NCBI GenBank assembly: GCA_002256055.1
Contig: NKIE01000173.1
Span: 1 to 6,207 of the forward strand
Length of the DNA stretch: 6,207 nucleotides
Reading direction: 5' to 3'
From: Pseudomonas sp. PGPPP3
GTDB taxonomy: Bacteria > Pseudomonadota > Gammaproteobacteria > Pseudomonadales > Pseudomonadaceae
The translations under genes were made by a program, and so were the position numbers. Of this stretch, positions 1 through 6,207 are shown one piece after another; within the stretch, counting starts at the first letter, position 1; every line of letters begins with the position of its first letter. Under the pieces are notes generated by a model, which did no database searches, was not told the origin of the DNA, and saw only the letters and a list, made by a program, of their open reading frames with translations.

Positions 1-19
1 CACGGCGCTGAGCGCCGTG
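1..19. repeat. Perfect 8-bp inverted repeat inside aotQ
   Basis: CACGGCGC (1-8) and GCGCCGTG (12-19) are exact reverse complements separated by the three bases TGA. In RNA this could form a very GC-rich stem with a triloop inside the aotQ coding region. It touches the window edge, so the stem may be longer. A coding-sequence coincidence in GC-rich DNA is quite possible, and no T-tract follows, so it is not a terminator. Confidence 0.4.
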
Positions 20-196
20 GTTGGGCTGCAGGACAGGATGGCGCGTGCCAAGAGTGCCGGTGACGCGACCCATGAGCCGTTCACCTACATCGTCCTGGTG
101 GCGGGCATCTATCTGGCCATCACCAGTGTGTCCTTGCTGGTCTTGCGTTACCTCGAGCGGCGCTACTCGGCCGGCGTCAAGGCAATGGAAATTTAA
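1..196 (+). CDS. aotQ: Arginine/ornithine ABC transporter permease AotQ, C-terminal end (partial)
   Basis: This is the last 64 codons of an inner-membrane permease of the polar amino acid (HisQ/HisM) ABC family; the start lies before the window. The reading frame begins at base 2 and ends with TAA at 194-196. The visible part has a soluble stretch followed by a hydrophobic membrane span (starting FTYIVLVAGIYLA) and a short basic tail (RYLERRYSAGVKAMEI), the usual C-terminus of this family. The assignment to AotQ rather than another HisQ-type permease rests mainly on context: aotM follows after only 9 bases, then aotO, aotP and argR, the known Pseudomonas order. With AotM it would form the channel importing arginine and ornithine. 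The conserved EAA loop that contacts the ATPase is outside the window and could not be checked. Confidence 0.88.
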   Translation, partial: TALSAVVGLQDRMARAKSAGDATHEPFTYIVLVAGIYLAITSVSLLVLRYLERRYSAGVKAMEI

Positions 197-205
197 GGGG
201 CGGCC

Positions 206-904
206 ATGATTTTTGACTACAACGTGGTATTCGACAGCCTGCCGCTGTACTTCTCCGGTGTGCTGGTCACTCTCAAGCTGCTGCTGATCGCTCTGACGTT
301 CGGCCTGCTGTTGGCCGTGCCGCTGGGCTTGATGCGGGTATCCCGGCAGCCTCTGGTGAACGCGCCAGCCTGGCTGTACACCTATGTGATTCGCGGTACG
401 CCGATGCTGGTGCAGCTGTACCTGATCTATTACGGTCTGGCTCAGTTCGAAGCGGTGCGGGCCAGTGTGCTGTGGCCGTATCTGTCCAATGCGACCTTCT
501 GCGCCTGTTTAGCCTTTGCCATCAATACCAGTGCCTACAGTGCGGAAATCCTGGCCGGCAGCTTGAAGACCATTCCGCCTGGCGAGATCGAGGCGGCCAA
601 GGCCATGGGCATGTCGCGGGTCAAGTTGTACCGCCGCATTCTGCTGCCGTCGGCTCTGCGCCGGGCGCTGCCGCAGTACAGCAATGAGGTGATCATGATG
701 CTGCACACCACCAGCCTGGCGTCGGTGGTGACTCTGATTGATATCACCGGGGCGGCGAAGACCATCAGCTCCCAGTACTACATGCCGTTCGAGGCCTACA
801 TCACGGCCGGCCTGTTCTACCTGGGCCTGACCTTTATCCTGGTGCGCTTGTTCAAGTCGGCAGAGCGCCGCTGGCTGGCCTACCTCGCGCCACGTAAGGC
901 CTGA
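206..904 (+). CDS. aotM: Arginine/ornithine ABC transporter permease AotM
   Basis: A 232-residue inner-membrane permease of the HisM/ArtM type, expected to pair with AotQ and be driven by AotP to import arginine and ornithine. Hydrophobic spans cover roughly residues 13-43, 57-80, 90-112, 165-183 and 195-215. The binding-protein-dependent permease signature (EAA loop) is clear: E129-A130-A131, G135 and L147-P148 in the stretch GEIEAAKAMGMSRVK...LLP, which docks onto the ATPase. Length is normal for the family. The ATG at 206 is supported by AAGGGG at 195-200, which overlaps the aotQ stop, leaving a 5-base spacer. The 9-base gap from aotQ and the 8-base gap to aotO indicate one transcript. A HisM for histidine would look similar; the aotO/argR neighbours favour AotM. 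Confidence 0.93.
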   Translation: MIFDYNVVFDSLPLYFSGVLVTLKLLLIALTFGLLLAVPLGLMRVSRQPLVNAPAWLYTYVIRGTPMLVQLYLIYYGLAQFEAVRASVLWPYLSNATFCACLAFAINTSAYSAEILAGSLKTIPPGEIEAAKAMGMSRVKLYRRILLPSALRRALPQYSNEVIMMLHTTSLASVVTLIDITGAAKTISSQYYMPFEAYITAGLFYLGLTFILVRLFKSAERRWLAYLAPRKA

Positions 905-912
905 GGTCAGTC

Positions 913-2025
913 ATGCAACGGATCGAACATGTTTTGCCCTGGGGGTGCCTGGGCACCGAGCGCAAGCTGACCGTGTTTCGTTTCGGCAGCGGGCCGTGCA
1001 AGGCCTATATCCAAGCCTCGCTGCACGCCGATGAGCTGCCGGGGATGCGCGTGGCGGTGGAGCTCAAGCAACGCCTGCGCGCCCTAGAGTTGCAAGGGCG
1101 GCTGAGTGGGGTGATCGAGCTGGTGCCGGTGGCCAACCCGATCGGCCTGGGGCAAATGCTCCAGGCGGCGCCGCAGGGGCGTTTCGAGTTTGCCAGCGGA
1201 AAGAACTTCAACCGCGATTTTGTCGACCTGGCCGAGCAGGTGGCGCCGCGTATCGCTACGCAACTGAGCCAGGACGGGCCGGCCAATGTGCAGTTGATTC
1301 GTGCGGCCATGCATGCCGTGCTGGATGACTTGCCGGCGCCGACGGCTGAGTTGCAAGGCCTGCAGCGCTTGTTGTTGCGTCATGCCTGTGATGCCGATGT
1401 GGTGCTCGATCTGCATTGCGATTTCGAGGCGGTGCCACACCTGTATTCGATCCCGCAGCACTGGCCACAGTGGCGTTCGCTGGCGGCACGGGTCAAGGCG
1501 GGGGCTGCGTTGTTGGCTCAGGATTCCGGCGGCAGTTCCTTTGATGAGGCCTGTTCAGGTGCCTGGTGGCGACTGGCTCAGCGCTTTGCCGATTACCCCA
1601 TTCCGCTGGCCTGCATGGCCACCGCGCTGGAGTTGGGCGGTATGGCCGATACCGACAAGGCGGCGGCCGAGGCGGGTGCCGAAGCGATTTTGGCTTTCCT
1701 GGCCGAGCAGGGGCTGATTGCCGGTGACTGGTCGGCGGCGCCTGATGCGTGTTGTGAGGCAACCCCGTTTGCCGGTGCCGAATACGTCTATGCGCCACAC
1801 AGTGGGGTGGTGAGCTTCCTCCAGCCGTTGGGTGCGCAGGTGGCAGTGGGTGATCCGCTGTTTGAGGTGTTTGATCCGCTGGATGACCGCCATTCGGTGG
1901 TCTGTGCGCAAACCGCTGGGGTGCTCTATGCCCGTGAGCGGTTGCGCTTTGCCCAGCCGGGGCTGTGGCTGGTCAAAGTGGCCGGCGCCCAGGTGCTGCG
2001 CCAGGGGCGATTGTTAAGCGATTGA
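913..2025 (+). CDS. aotO: AotO, succinylglutamate desuccinylase/aspartoacylase-family protein
   Basis: A 370-residue protein of the zinc carboxypeptidase-like AstE/aspartoacylase superfamily. Visible family residues are the first zinc pair H38 and E41 (LHADELPG), the substrate-binding N100-R101 (GKNFNRDF), the third zinc ligand H168 (VVLDLHCD) and the likely catalytic E240 (ATALELGG). The metal and catalytic set therefore looks intact and an active hydrolase is plausible. Residues about 289-322 (YVYAPHSGVV...GDPLFEVFDP) resemble the beta-barrel C-terminal domain of the family, similar to a biotinyl/lipoyl fold. The ATG at 913 has GAGGT at 903-907, overlapping the aotM stop. It sits in the middle of the transporter operon, and the P. 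aeruginosa homolog is, as I recall, dispensable for arginine/ornithine uptake. The substrate is unknown; an N-acylated amino acid or amide is a reasonable inference. It is distinct from AruE/AstE, which is encoded at the end of the aru cluster. Confidence 0.88.
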   Translation: MQRIEHVLPWGCLGTERKLTVFRFGSGPCKAYIQASLHADELPGMRVAVELKQRLRALELQGRLSGVIELVPVANPIGLGQMLQAAPQGRFEFASGKNFNRDFVDLAEQVAPRIATQLSQDGPANVQLIRAAMHAVLDDLPAPTAELQGLQRLLLRHACDADVVLDLHCDFEAVPHLYSIPQHWPQWRSLAARVKAGAALLAQDSGGSSFDEACSGAWWRLAQRFADYPIPLACMATALELGGMADTDKAAAEAGAEAILAFLAEQGLIAGDWSAAPDACCEATPFAGAEYVYAPHSGVVSFLQPLGAQVAVGDPLFEVFDPLDDRHSVVCAQTAGVLYARERLRFAQPGLWLVKVAGAQVLRQGRLLSD

Positions 2026-2037
2026 AATACATGAATC

Positions 2038-2101
2038 GGCAGCCAGTTTGTTGTTTCGGCTGTCAGTGGCATTGAGCGATGCGCTGCCCGCCTGGGGGCG
2101 C
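2038..2101 (+). other. Two stem-loops in the aotO-aotP gap
   Basis: GGCAGCC (2038-2044) can pair with GGCTGTC (2058-2064), giving a 7-bp stem with one G-U pair and a 13-base loop. A second hairpin pairs 2081-2089 with 2094-2101: GCGCT with GGCGC, one bulged G, then CCC with GGG, around the loop GCCT. Neither is followed by a run of T, so they are unlikely to terminate transcription fully. In a 102-base gap between cotranscribed genes they could mark mRNA processing or protect the 3' end of one segment, which would let ATPase and permease levels differ. That role is inference. Confidence 0.35.
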
Positions 2102-2127
2102 ACCATTACCGATAGAGAACCCAGACC

Positions 2128-2892
2128 ATGTACAAACTTGAAGTCCAGGATTTGCACAAGCGTTACGGCAGCCATGAAGTGCTCAAGGGTGTGTCGCTGG
2201 CAGCCAAGGCTGGCGATGTGATCAGCATTATCGGTTCCAGCGGTTCGGGTAAGAGCACTTTTCTGCGCTGCATCAACCTGCTGGAGCAGCCCCATGCCGG
2301 CAAGATTTTGCTCAATGGCGAAGAACTCAAGCTGATCGCCAACAAGGATGGCGCCTTGAAGGCGGCCGATGCCAAGCAATTGCAGCGCATGCGTTCGCGC
2401 CTGTCGATGGTTTTCCAGCACTTCAATCTGTGGTCGCACATGAGCGCCCTGGATAACGTCATGGAAGCACCGGTGCATGTGCTGGGCATGGACAAACAAG
2501 CTGCGCGGGAAAAGGCTGAGCATTACCTGGCCAAAGTCGGCGTGGCCCACCGCAAGGACGCTTACCCGGCGCACATGAGCGGTGGTGAGCAGCAGCGCGT
2601 GGCCATCGCCCGAGCCCTGGCCATGGAGCCGGAAGTGATGCTGTTCGACGAACCGACCTCGGCGTTGGACCCAGAGTTGGTCGGCGAAGTGCTCAAGGTC
2701 ATGCAGGATCTGGCTCAGGAAGGACGTACCATGGTGGTGGTGACTCACGAGATGGGCTTTGCCCGTGAGGTATCCAACCAGTTGGTGTTTCTCCATAAGG
2801 GTCTGGTGGAGGAGCGTGGCTGTCCGAAAGAGGTGCTGGCCAATCCGCAGTCGGATCGCCTCAAGCAGTTTCTTTCTGGCAGTTTGAAGTAA
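2128..2892 (+). CDS. aotP: Arginine/ornithine ABC transporter ATP-binding protein AotP
   Basis: A 254-residue cytoplasmic ATPase of the HisP/GlnQ family that energises AotQ/AotM. All nucleotide-binding elements are visible and intact: Walker [10 protein letters not shown] (36-44, K42), Q-loop Q97, ABC signature MSGGEQQR (150-157), Walker B VMLFDEP (170-176, catalytic E175), D-loop SALD (178-181) and switch H207 (VVTHEMG). The family insertion between Walker A and the Q-loop is present (about 66-90). Length is typical of HisP. The ATG at 2128 is preceded by only a modest Shine-Dalgarno match, GAGAA at 2115-2119. It lies 102 bases after aotO and 179 before argR with no convincing terminator on either side, consistent with one aot-argR operon. 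A HisP acting on histidine would look nearly the same; context decides the name. Confidence 0.94.
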   Translation: MYKLEVQDLHKRYGSHEVLKGVSLAAKAGDVISIIGSSGSGKSTFLRCINLLEQPHAGKILLNGEELKLIANKDGALKAADAKQLQRMRSRLSMVFQHFNLWSHMSALDNVMEAPVHVLGMDKQAAREKAEHYLAKVGVAHRKDAYPAHMSGGEQQRVAIARALAMEPEVMLFDEPTSALDPELVGEVLKVMQDLAQEGRTMVVVTHEMGFAREVSNQLVFLHKGLVEERGCPKEVLANPQSDRLKQFLSGSLK

Positions 2893-2994
2893 CTGCCGGC
2901 GCCTGCGGCTAGGCTCTGATAAATGTTGCCTGTGGGTGTTTTGCCCAGCTTCGCTGTATTTCCCGCGGCCCAAGGCCTGCATGAGGAGAGAGAT

Positions 2995-3075
2995 GTGGTT
3001 TTTGCCAGTATCCCCGGCCTGATTCCGTCCCCTATGGTTTTGGCCAGCCTGCGCTGTGGGGTTGCCTTGGTATGA
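2995..3075 (+). CDS. Candidate small leader ORF overlapping the argR start
   Basis: A 26-codon reading frame starts at GTG 2995 and stops at TGA 3073-3075, so the stop overlaps the argR ATG (3072-3074) in an ATGA arrangement typical of translational coupling. AGGAG at 2984-2988 sits six bases before the GTG, an ideal Shine-Dalgarno spacing, and it is the best such site in the gap, whereas argR itself has none at a good distance. The peptide begins VVFASIPGL and ends CGVALV and resembles no protein I know. The same frame is open back to ATG 2923 (50 codons), which has a weaker site, and ATG 3034 is a further in-frame start. A different 9-codon frame (MWFLPVSPA) starts at ATG 2993 under the same site. 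The ORF is hypothetical and could be chance. Confidence 0.3.
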   Translation: MVFASIPGLIPSPMVLASLRCGVALV

Positions 3076-4070
3076 CTCATCCCGTGCGCCGCATTGGTTT
3101 TCTGCTCTGGCCTGGCACCCGTCCTCTGACCCTGGCCCTGGCCGAGGAAGCCCTGCGAGTGTCGCAGCGGGTGCATCCGGATGTGCATTACGAATTGTTG
3201 TTTCTGCAAGCCGAGCCTGCGACAGATGCGCCTCAGGAAGATAGTTGGCGCCTGCCGGGCGTGCCTTGGGCTGGGCAGTTGGACGGTTTGCACAAGCTTC
3301 TGCTGGTGACGGATGAGCCGCCTGGCAATCTCTCGCCGGCACTCTCGGCGGCCCTTAAGCAGGCGGTGCGCGCGGGTTGTGTGCTGGGTGCGGTGGCGGC
3401 CGGGGTCTATCCGCTCGCTCAGTTGGGGTTGTTGGATGGCTACCGGGCGGCGGTGCACTGGCGTTGGCAGGATGACTTTGCTGAGCGCTTCCCCAAGGTA
3501 ATTGCCACCAGTCATTTGTTTGACTGGGACCGCGATCGCCTGACCGCCTGTGGCGGCTTGGCCGTGCTGGACCTGTTGCTGGCGGTGCTGGCCCGCGATC
3601 ACGGCGCCGAGTTGGCTGGTGCGGTGAGTGAGGAGTTGGTGGTCGAGCGCATTCGTGAAGGCAGTGAGCGTCAGCGTATTCCGTTGCAGAATCGCCTGGG
3701 TTCCAGTCATCCGAAGCTGACTCAGGCTGTGTTGCTGATGGAGGCCAATATTGAAGAGCCGCTGACCACCGACGAGATTGCCCAGCATGTGTGCGTGTCG
3801 CGTCGCCAGCTGGAGCGCATCTTCAAGCAGTACCTCAATCGGGTGCCCAGCCAGTATTACCTGGAGCTGCGCCTGAACAAGGCCCGCCAATTGCTGATGC
3901 AGACCAGCAAGTCGATTATTCAGATCGGTTTGTCCTGCGGTTTTTCTTCCGGGCCGCATTTTTCTAGCGCCTATCGCAACTTTTTCGGCGCCACCCCGCG
4001 CGAGGACCGCAACCAGCGGCGCAGTGCCAGCCCGTTCGAGCTGACCGAGTCAGTGGCAGAGCGCAGCTAA
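3072..4070 (+). CDS. argR: Arginine-responsive transcriptional regulator ArgR (AraC/XylS family)
   Basis: A 332-residue DNA-binding regulator of arginine transport, biosynthesis and catabolism. This Pseudomonas ArgR is unrelated to the E. coli ArgR repressor. Residues about 6-190 form a DJ-1/PfpI (class I glutamine amidotransferase-like) domain, expected to bind arginine; at the usual nucleophile elbow (GAVAAGVYPLAQ) Ala109 replaces cysteine, so it is a sensor and not an enzyme. The C-terminus has two helix-turn-helix motifs at about 231-252 (TTDEIAQHVCVSRRQLERI) and 281-302 (IIQIGLSCGFSSG onward), followed by the AraC-family FFGATPRE. The C-terminal half matches my memory of P. aeruginosa ArgR almost residue for residue. 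No ATG, GTG or TTG lies in frame between the upstream stop at 2982 and ATG 3072, so 3072 is the start although its ribosome site is poor. It is the last gene of the aot operon and is followed by a terminator. Confidence 0.96.
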   Translation: MTHPVRRIGFLLWPGTRPLTLALAEEALRVSQRVHPDVHYELLFLQAEPATDAPQEDSWRLPGVPWAGQLDGLHKLLLVTDEPPGNLSPALSAALKQAVRAGCVLGAVAAGVYPLAQLGLLDGYRAAVHWRWQDDFAERFPKVIATSHLFDWDRDRLTACGGLAVLDLLLAVLARDHGAELAGAVSEELVVERIREGSERQRIPLQNRLGSSHPKLTQAVLLMEANIEEPLTTDEIAQHVCVSRRQLERIFKQYLNRVPSQYYLELRLNKARQLLMQTSKSIIQIGLSCGFSSGPHFSSAYRNFFGATPREDRNQRRSASPFELTESVAERS

Positions 4071-4074
4071 ATCC

Positions 4075-4101
4075 AGACCCGGCCAGTGAGTCGGGTTTTT
4101 T
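4075..4101 (+). terminator. Rho-independent terminator after argR
   Basis: ACCCGGC (4077-4083) pairs with GTCGGGT (4090-4096), with one G-U pair, around the loop CAGTGA, and T4096-T4101 form an uninterrupted six-T tract. Two further outer pairs (4075-4076 with 4097-4098) are possible. It starts five bases after the argR stop codon and should separate the aot-argR transcript from the aru operon, so aruC needs its own promoter. Confidence 0.9.
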
Positions 4102-4209
4102 ATGCCGCTGATTCAGGTCGGTAGGGCGCAATCGGCTGGCCACGGAAATTTTCCCGGTGCTGCGCGGCAGCGGCTTGCAGCGTTTAAACTGCGCCTTCCC
4201 GATGCTTTG

Positions 4210-4225
4210 TGTCGCATTTTTGCAA
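4210..4225 (+). promoter_or_regulatory. ArgR half-site, distal, upstream of aruC
   Basis: TGTCGC (4210-4215), eight bases, then AA (4224-4225) is an exact match to the Pseudomonas ArgR half-site TGTCGC-N8-AA. Its centre lies about 92 bases before the predicted aruC transcription start. It has the same orientation as the proximal site 51 bases downstream. I see no strong partner half-site 21 bases to either side. Confidence 0.72.
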
Positions 4226-4255
4226 GCGCCGGAGCGGCATGGGTTGGCCCTGTAA

Positions 4256-5584
<1,329 letters not shown>

Positions 5585-5586
5585 CA

Positions 5587-5613
5587 GGTGGGCCGTTCAG
5601 GATGAATGGCACC
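5587..5613 (+). promoter_or_regulatory. Hairpin with GGA loop, near-match to an RsmA/RsmE site
   Basis: GGTG (5587-5590) pairs with CACC (5610-5613). After two bulged G, CCGTTCA (5593-5599) pairs with TGAATGG (5603-5609), one pair being G-U, leaving GGA as the loop. The core TTCAGGATGAA (5596-5606) is the Pseudomonas RsmA/RsmE motif lacking one base before GGA. It is almost a copy of the site at 5620-5631. Confidence 0.4.
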
Positions 5614-5619
5614 TTGATC

Positions 5620-5631
5620 TTCAGGGATGAA
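5620..5631 (+). promoter_or_regulatory. Predicted RsmA/RsmE (CsrA) binding hairpin upstream of aruF
   Basis: TTCAGGGATGAA contains TCAGGGATGA, a full match to the Pseudomonas RsmA/RsmE consensus A/U-C-A-N-G-G-A-N-G-U/A. TTCA pairs with TGAA so that GGGA is presented in a tetraloop, the preferred presentation for CsrA-family proteins. It differs at one base from the core of the well-studied hcnA site (UUCACGGAUGAA) as I remember it. It lies about 80 bases before the aruF ribosome site, so any control would need a second contact or act on RNA stability. Confidence 0.5.
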
Positions 5632-5669
5632 CCGTTCTGTGTGCGCCGTGGCCTTGGGTCGCGGTTTTC

Positions 5670-5700
5670 TCCGGGGCTGGCGCTGCCAGGTTCCGGGGCT
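5670..5700 (+). repeat. Direct repeat flanking a small hairpin before aruF
   Basis: TCCGGGGCT occurs at 5670-5678 and again at 5692-5700, 22 bases apart. Between the copies, CTGGC (5677-5681) pairs perfectly with GCCAG (5685-5689) around GCT. The second copy is followed by TTTTA and then the aruF ribosome site. The function is unknown; a protein-binding direct repeat or a weak attenuating structure are possibilities. Confidence 0.45.
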
Positions 5701-5709
5701 TTTATTCAA

Positions 5710-5715
5710 AAGGAG
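5710..5715 (+). promoter_or_regulatory. aruF: Strong aruF ribosome binding site
   Basis: AAGGAG, extended to AAGGAGTGA through 5718, is close to the perfect complement of the 16S rRNA 3' end and lies eight bases before ATG 5724. It fixes the aruF start. It also contains a GGA core that could serve as a second contact for an RsmA-type protein. Confidence 0.85.
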
Positions 5716-5723
5716 TGACCCCC

Positions 5724-6207
5724 ATGCTGGTGATGCGTCCTGCGCAAATCGCAGACTTGTCCGAGGTGCAGCGCCTGGCTGCGGACAGCCCGGTGGGTGT
5801 CACGTCCTTGCCCAACGATGCCGAGTGTTTGCGCGAGAAAATCGCTGCATCGGAGGCCTCGTTTGCTGCCGAAGTCAGCTTCAACGGTGAAGAAAGCTAC
5901 TTCTTCGTCCTTGAAGACACTGACACCGGGCGCTTGGTCGGCTGCTCCGGGATTGTTGCCTCGGCGGGTTACTCCGATCCGTTCTACAGCTTTCGCAACG
6001 AAACCTTCGTGCATGCTTCGCGCTCGCTGTCGATCCACAACAAGATCCATGCCCTGTCGCTGTGCCATGACCTGACCGGCAACAGCCTGCTGACCAGCTT
6101 CTATGTCGAGGCCGATCTGGTGCCGTCGGTGTGGGCCGAGTTGAATTCTCGTGGCCGCCTGTTGTTTGTCGCCAACCACCCAGAGCGCTTCGCCGATGCG
6201 GTGGTGG
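5724..6207 (+). CDS. aruF: Arginine/ornithine N2-succinyltransferase alpha subunit AruF (partial, runs off the window)
   Basis: The first 161 codons of an AstA-family acyltransferase are present; the family is about 340 residues, so roughly half is missing past the window end. The enzyme transfers succinyl from succinyl-CoA to the alpha-amino group of arginine (and ornithine), the first step of the AST pathway. In pseudomonads it is a heteromer of AruF and AruG. The N-terminus MLVMRPAQIADLSEVQRLAA and the segment SPVGVTSLP (22-30) look like the alpha subunit; AruG and single-subunit AstA typically have a GLTTLP-type sequence there. The conserved core FRNETFVHASRSLSIHNK (90-107) and HDLTGNSLL (115-123) are intact. 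The start is fixed by a strong ribosome site at 5710-5715. It lies 148 bases after aruC with no clear terminator, so it is probably cotranscribed from the ArgR-dependent promoter. aruG, aruD, aruB and aruE would be expected downstream. Confidence 0.94.
   Translation, partial: MLVMRPAQIADLSEVQRLAADSPVGVTSLPNDAECLREKIAASEASFAAEVSFNGEESYFFVLEDTDTGRLVGCSGIVASAGYSDPFYSFRNETFVHASRSLSIHNKIHALSLCHDLTGNSLLTSFYVEADLVPSVWAELNSRGRLLFVANHPERFADAVV

Noticed and set aside
2061..2076. Weak ArgR-like half-site (TGTCAG-N8-AG) in the aotO-aotP gap
   Set aside because: It mismatches two of six core bases and one of the AA, lies inside a stem-loop, and has no promoter beside it.
2893..3071. Separate argR promoter in the aotP-argR gap
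   Set aside because: No -35/-10 pair with acceptable sequence and spacing was found (TTGAAG and TGATAA elements are badly spaced).
2014..3342. Long antisense open frame of 442 codons opposite aotP and the start of argR
   Set aside because: It lies opposite genes with complete family motifs, its translation is low-complexity (rich in Gln, His, Ala, Arg) with no recognisable domain, and such antisense frames are common in GC-rich Pseudomonas DNA.
2745..3959. Second long antisense frame of 404 codons opposite argR
   Set aside because: Same reasoning: it mirrors the codon pattern of argR, lacks any family signature and has no credible promoter or ribosome site.
4165..4179. Possible sigma-54 promoter (CGGCAG ... 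TTGCA) upstream of aruC
   Set aside because: The GG and GC elements are nine bases apart instead of the strictly required ten, and the first element is a poor match to TGGCAC.
5627..5890. 87-codon frame starting before aruF and overlapping it
   Set aside because: Most of it is out of frame within aruF; the upstream part coincides with the hairpin region, which explains its GGGATG start context.

Overview
This window is ordinary, well-conserved chromosome from a Pseudomonas. All genes are on the + strand and GC content is high. The predicted proteins closely match, from memory, the arginine/ornithine transport, ArgR and arginine succinyltransferase (AST) loci of Pseudomonas aeruginosa and its relatives. 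The gene order aotQ-aotM-aotO-aotP-argR followed by aruC-aruF is the known Pseudomonas arrangement. I cannot name the species from sequence alone.

Layout. Bases 1-196 hold the end of the permease gene aotQ, which begins upstream of the window. aotM (206-904, second permease) and aotO (913-2025, zinc acylase/deacylase-family protein) follow at gaps of 8-9 bases. A 102-base gap with two stem-loops leads to aotP (2128-2892, transport ATPase). A 179-base gap carries a possible small leader ORF whose stop overlaps the argR start codon. argR (3072-4070, AraC-type arginine regulator) is closed by a strong Rho-independent terminator at 4075-4101. The 284-base region before aruC contains two perfect matches to the Pseudomonas ArgR half-site (TGTCGC-N8-AA) and a good -10 box with a poor -35, the layout expected of an ArgR-activated promoter. 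aruC (4355-5575, succinylornithine transaminase) comes next. A structured 148-base gap leads to aruF (5724 to the window end, alpha subunit of arginine/ornithine N-succinyltransferase), which is cut by the window edge.

How the genes work together. AotQ and AotM form the membrane channel and AotP powers it, importing arginine and ornithine captured by a periplasmic binding protein (AotJ, expected upstream). ArgR, made from the same operon, senses arginine and is expected to switch on the downstream aru operon. AruF, with its partner AruG (expected just past the window), starts the AST pathway by succinylating arginine. AruC carries out the later transamination, and in P. aeruginosa it also serves arginine biosynthesis as acetylornithine aminotransferase.

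No phage, insertion sequence, CRISPR array, tRNA/rRNA or novel defence-type system is visible. The most interesting unexplained signals are regulatory. The aruC-aruF gap holds a hairpin with a perfect match to the Pseudomonas RsmA/RsmE site (A/U-CA-N-GGA-N-G-U/A), next to a near copy and upstream of the aruF ribosome binding site. The other is the candidate translationally coupled leader ORF in front of argR.
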